Below, piece by piece: positions 63,748 to 64,000 of a stretch of DNA of 64,000 nt. The DNA comes from Serinus canaria (taxonomy: Eukaryota; Chordata; Aves; Passeriformes; Fringillidae), in contig NC_066313.1 of assembly GCF_022539315.1 (NCBI RefSeq), forward strand, positions 8,373,764-8,437,763. Reading direction: 5' to 3'. Each line of letters starts with the position of its first letter. Position 1 is the first letter of the stretch. The position numbers and the translations under genes were made by a program. The notes under the pieces were generated by a model that was not told the origin of the DNA, did not search any database, and saw only the letters and a list, made by a program, of their open reading frames with translations.

Positions 63748-63767
63748 TTTTTTTTTTTTTTTTTTTT
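63748..63767 (+). repeat. Poly(T) tract, 20 T
   Basis: T20 followed directly by AGGAACC, which resembles a 3' splice-site polypyrimidine tract with AG. The downstream sequence has no convincing open frame. Confidence 0.9.
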
Positions 63768-64000
63768 AGGAACCACACATAAATTTTAAAACCTCACAAA
63801 ATTTACTCTGATTTTAACAAATAAGCCCCCCAAATGTCAGACTTTTAACAGCACTATATATACTACAGTAAGTGCATCCAAAATAATTTGTTTGTAAAGA
63901 ATGTGAGTAATGTTGTAGGAACAAAGAGGTTATAGGAACTATTTTTTTATTTTTTTAGTGAGCAAAAGATCCAGAAGGTGCACTGAGGAAAAATTATTTT

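Larger units (their letters stand above)
54373..64000. other. Unannotated DNA rich in T tracts
   Basis: No confident gene in 9.6 kb. The region holds two inverted repeats (56786-56814, 60653-60689) and T runs of 25, 17, 15 and 20. GC-raised pockets at about 59.30-59.47 kb and 61.33-61.72 kb contain only short frames. A segment on the minus strand at 61493-61585 has a faintly protein-like composition and is described among the observations, but is not called a gene. Confidence 0.5.

Overview
The window reads as vertebrate, almost certainly avian, non-coding DNA. It is AT-rich and interspersed-repeat-poor. The only recognisable transposon family is the CR1 (chicken repeat 1) LINE: severely 5'-truncated copies, two of which keep the typical ATTCTGTG-type 3' tail or its reverse complement. 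I see no bacterial gene structure, operons, rRNA, tRNA or CRISPR array. The longest open frames (up to 153 codons) are close to what chance gives in 64 kb of AT-rich sequence, and none resembles a known protein apart from two CR1 ORF2 remnants. CR1 also occurs in crocodilians and turtles, so 'bird' rests on CR1 plus the low repeat density; a passerine or other neoavian is my inference.

Layout. 0-3.5 kb: intergenic or intronic DNA with a short (TATAA)n, two minus-strand CR1 fragments (1611-2106, about 2888-3190) and an (ACTAAT)n/(AAT)n compound microsatellite. 3.5-17.5 kb: unique AT-rich DNA with a perfect 15-bp hairpin at 8050-8082 and a polypyrimidine tract near 7.5 kb. 17.5-20 kb: a strongly G+T-only block and a plus-strand CR1 3' end (19632-19923) that keeps the ORF2 C-terminal frame. 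20-30 kb: unique DNA. 30-31.2 kb: a local rise in GC and CpG containing the best gene candidate, a 36-codon plus-strand open frame at 30986-31094. It has a strong Kozak context, a textbook signal peptide and a GTGAGT splice donor, as expected for a first coding exon of a secreted or membrane protein with a long first intron. I cannot name the gene. 31-64 kb: mostly unique DNA with long poly(T) tracts, a 59-bp CR1 tail remnant and three inverted repeats, the most striking a perfect 20-bp stem with a 9-nt loop at 52884-52932.

How the parts relate. If the 31 kb exon is real, the following 33 kb would be its sense-strand first intron. The excess of long T runs over A runs on the plus strand agrees with that direction of transcription but does not prove it, because the same bias is seen upstream. 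I did not find a previously undescribed multi-gene system here. The most check-worthy items are the signal-peptide exon and the 52.9 kb hairpin.
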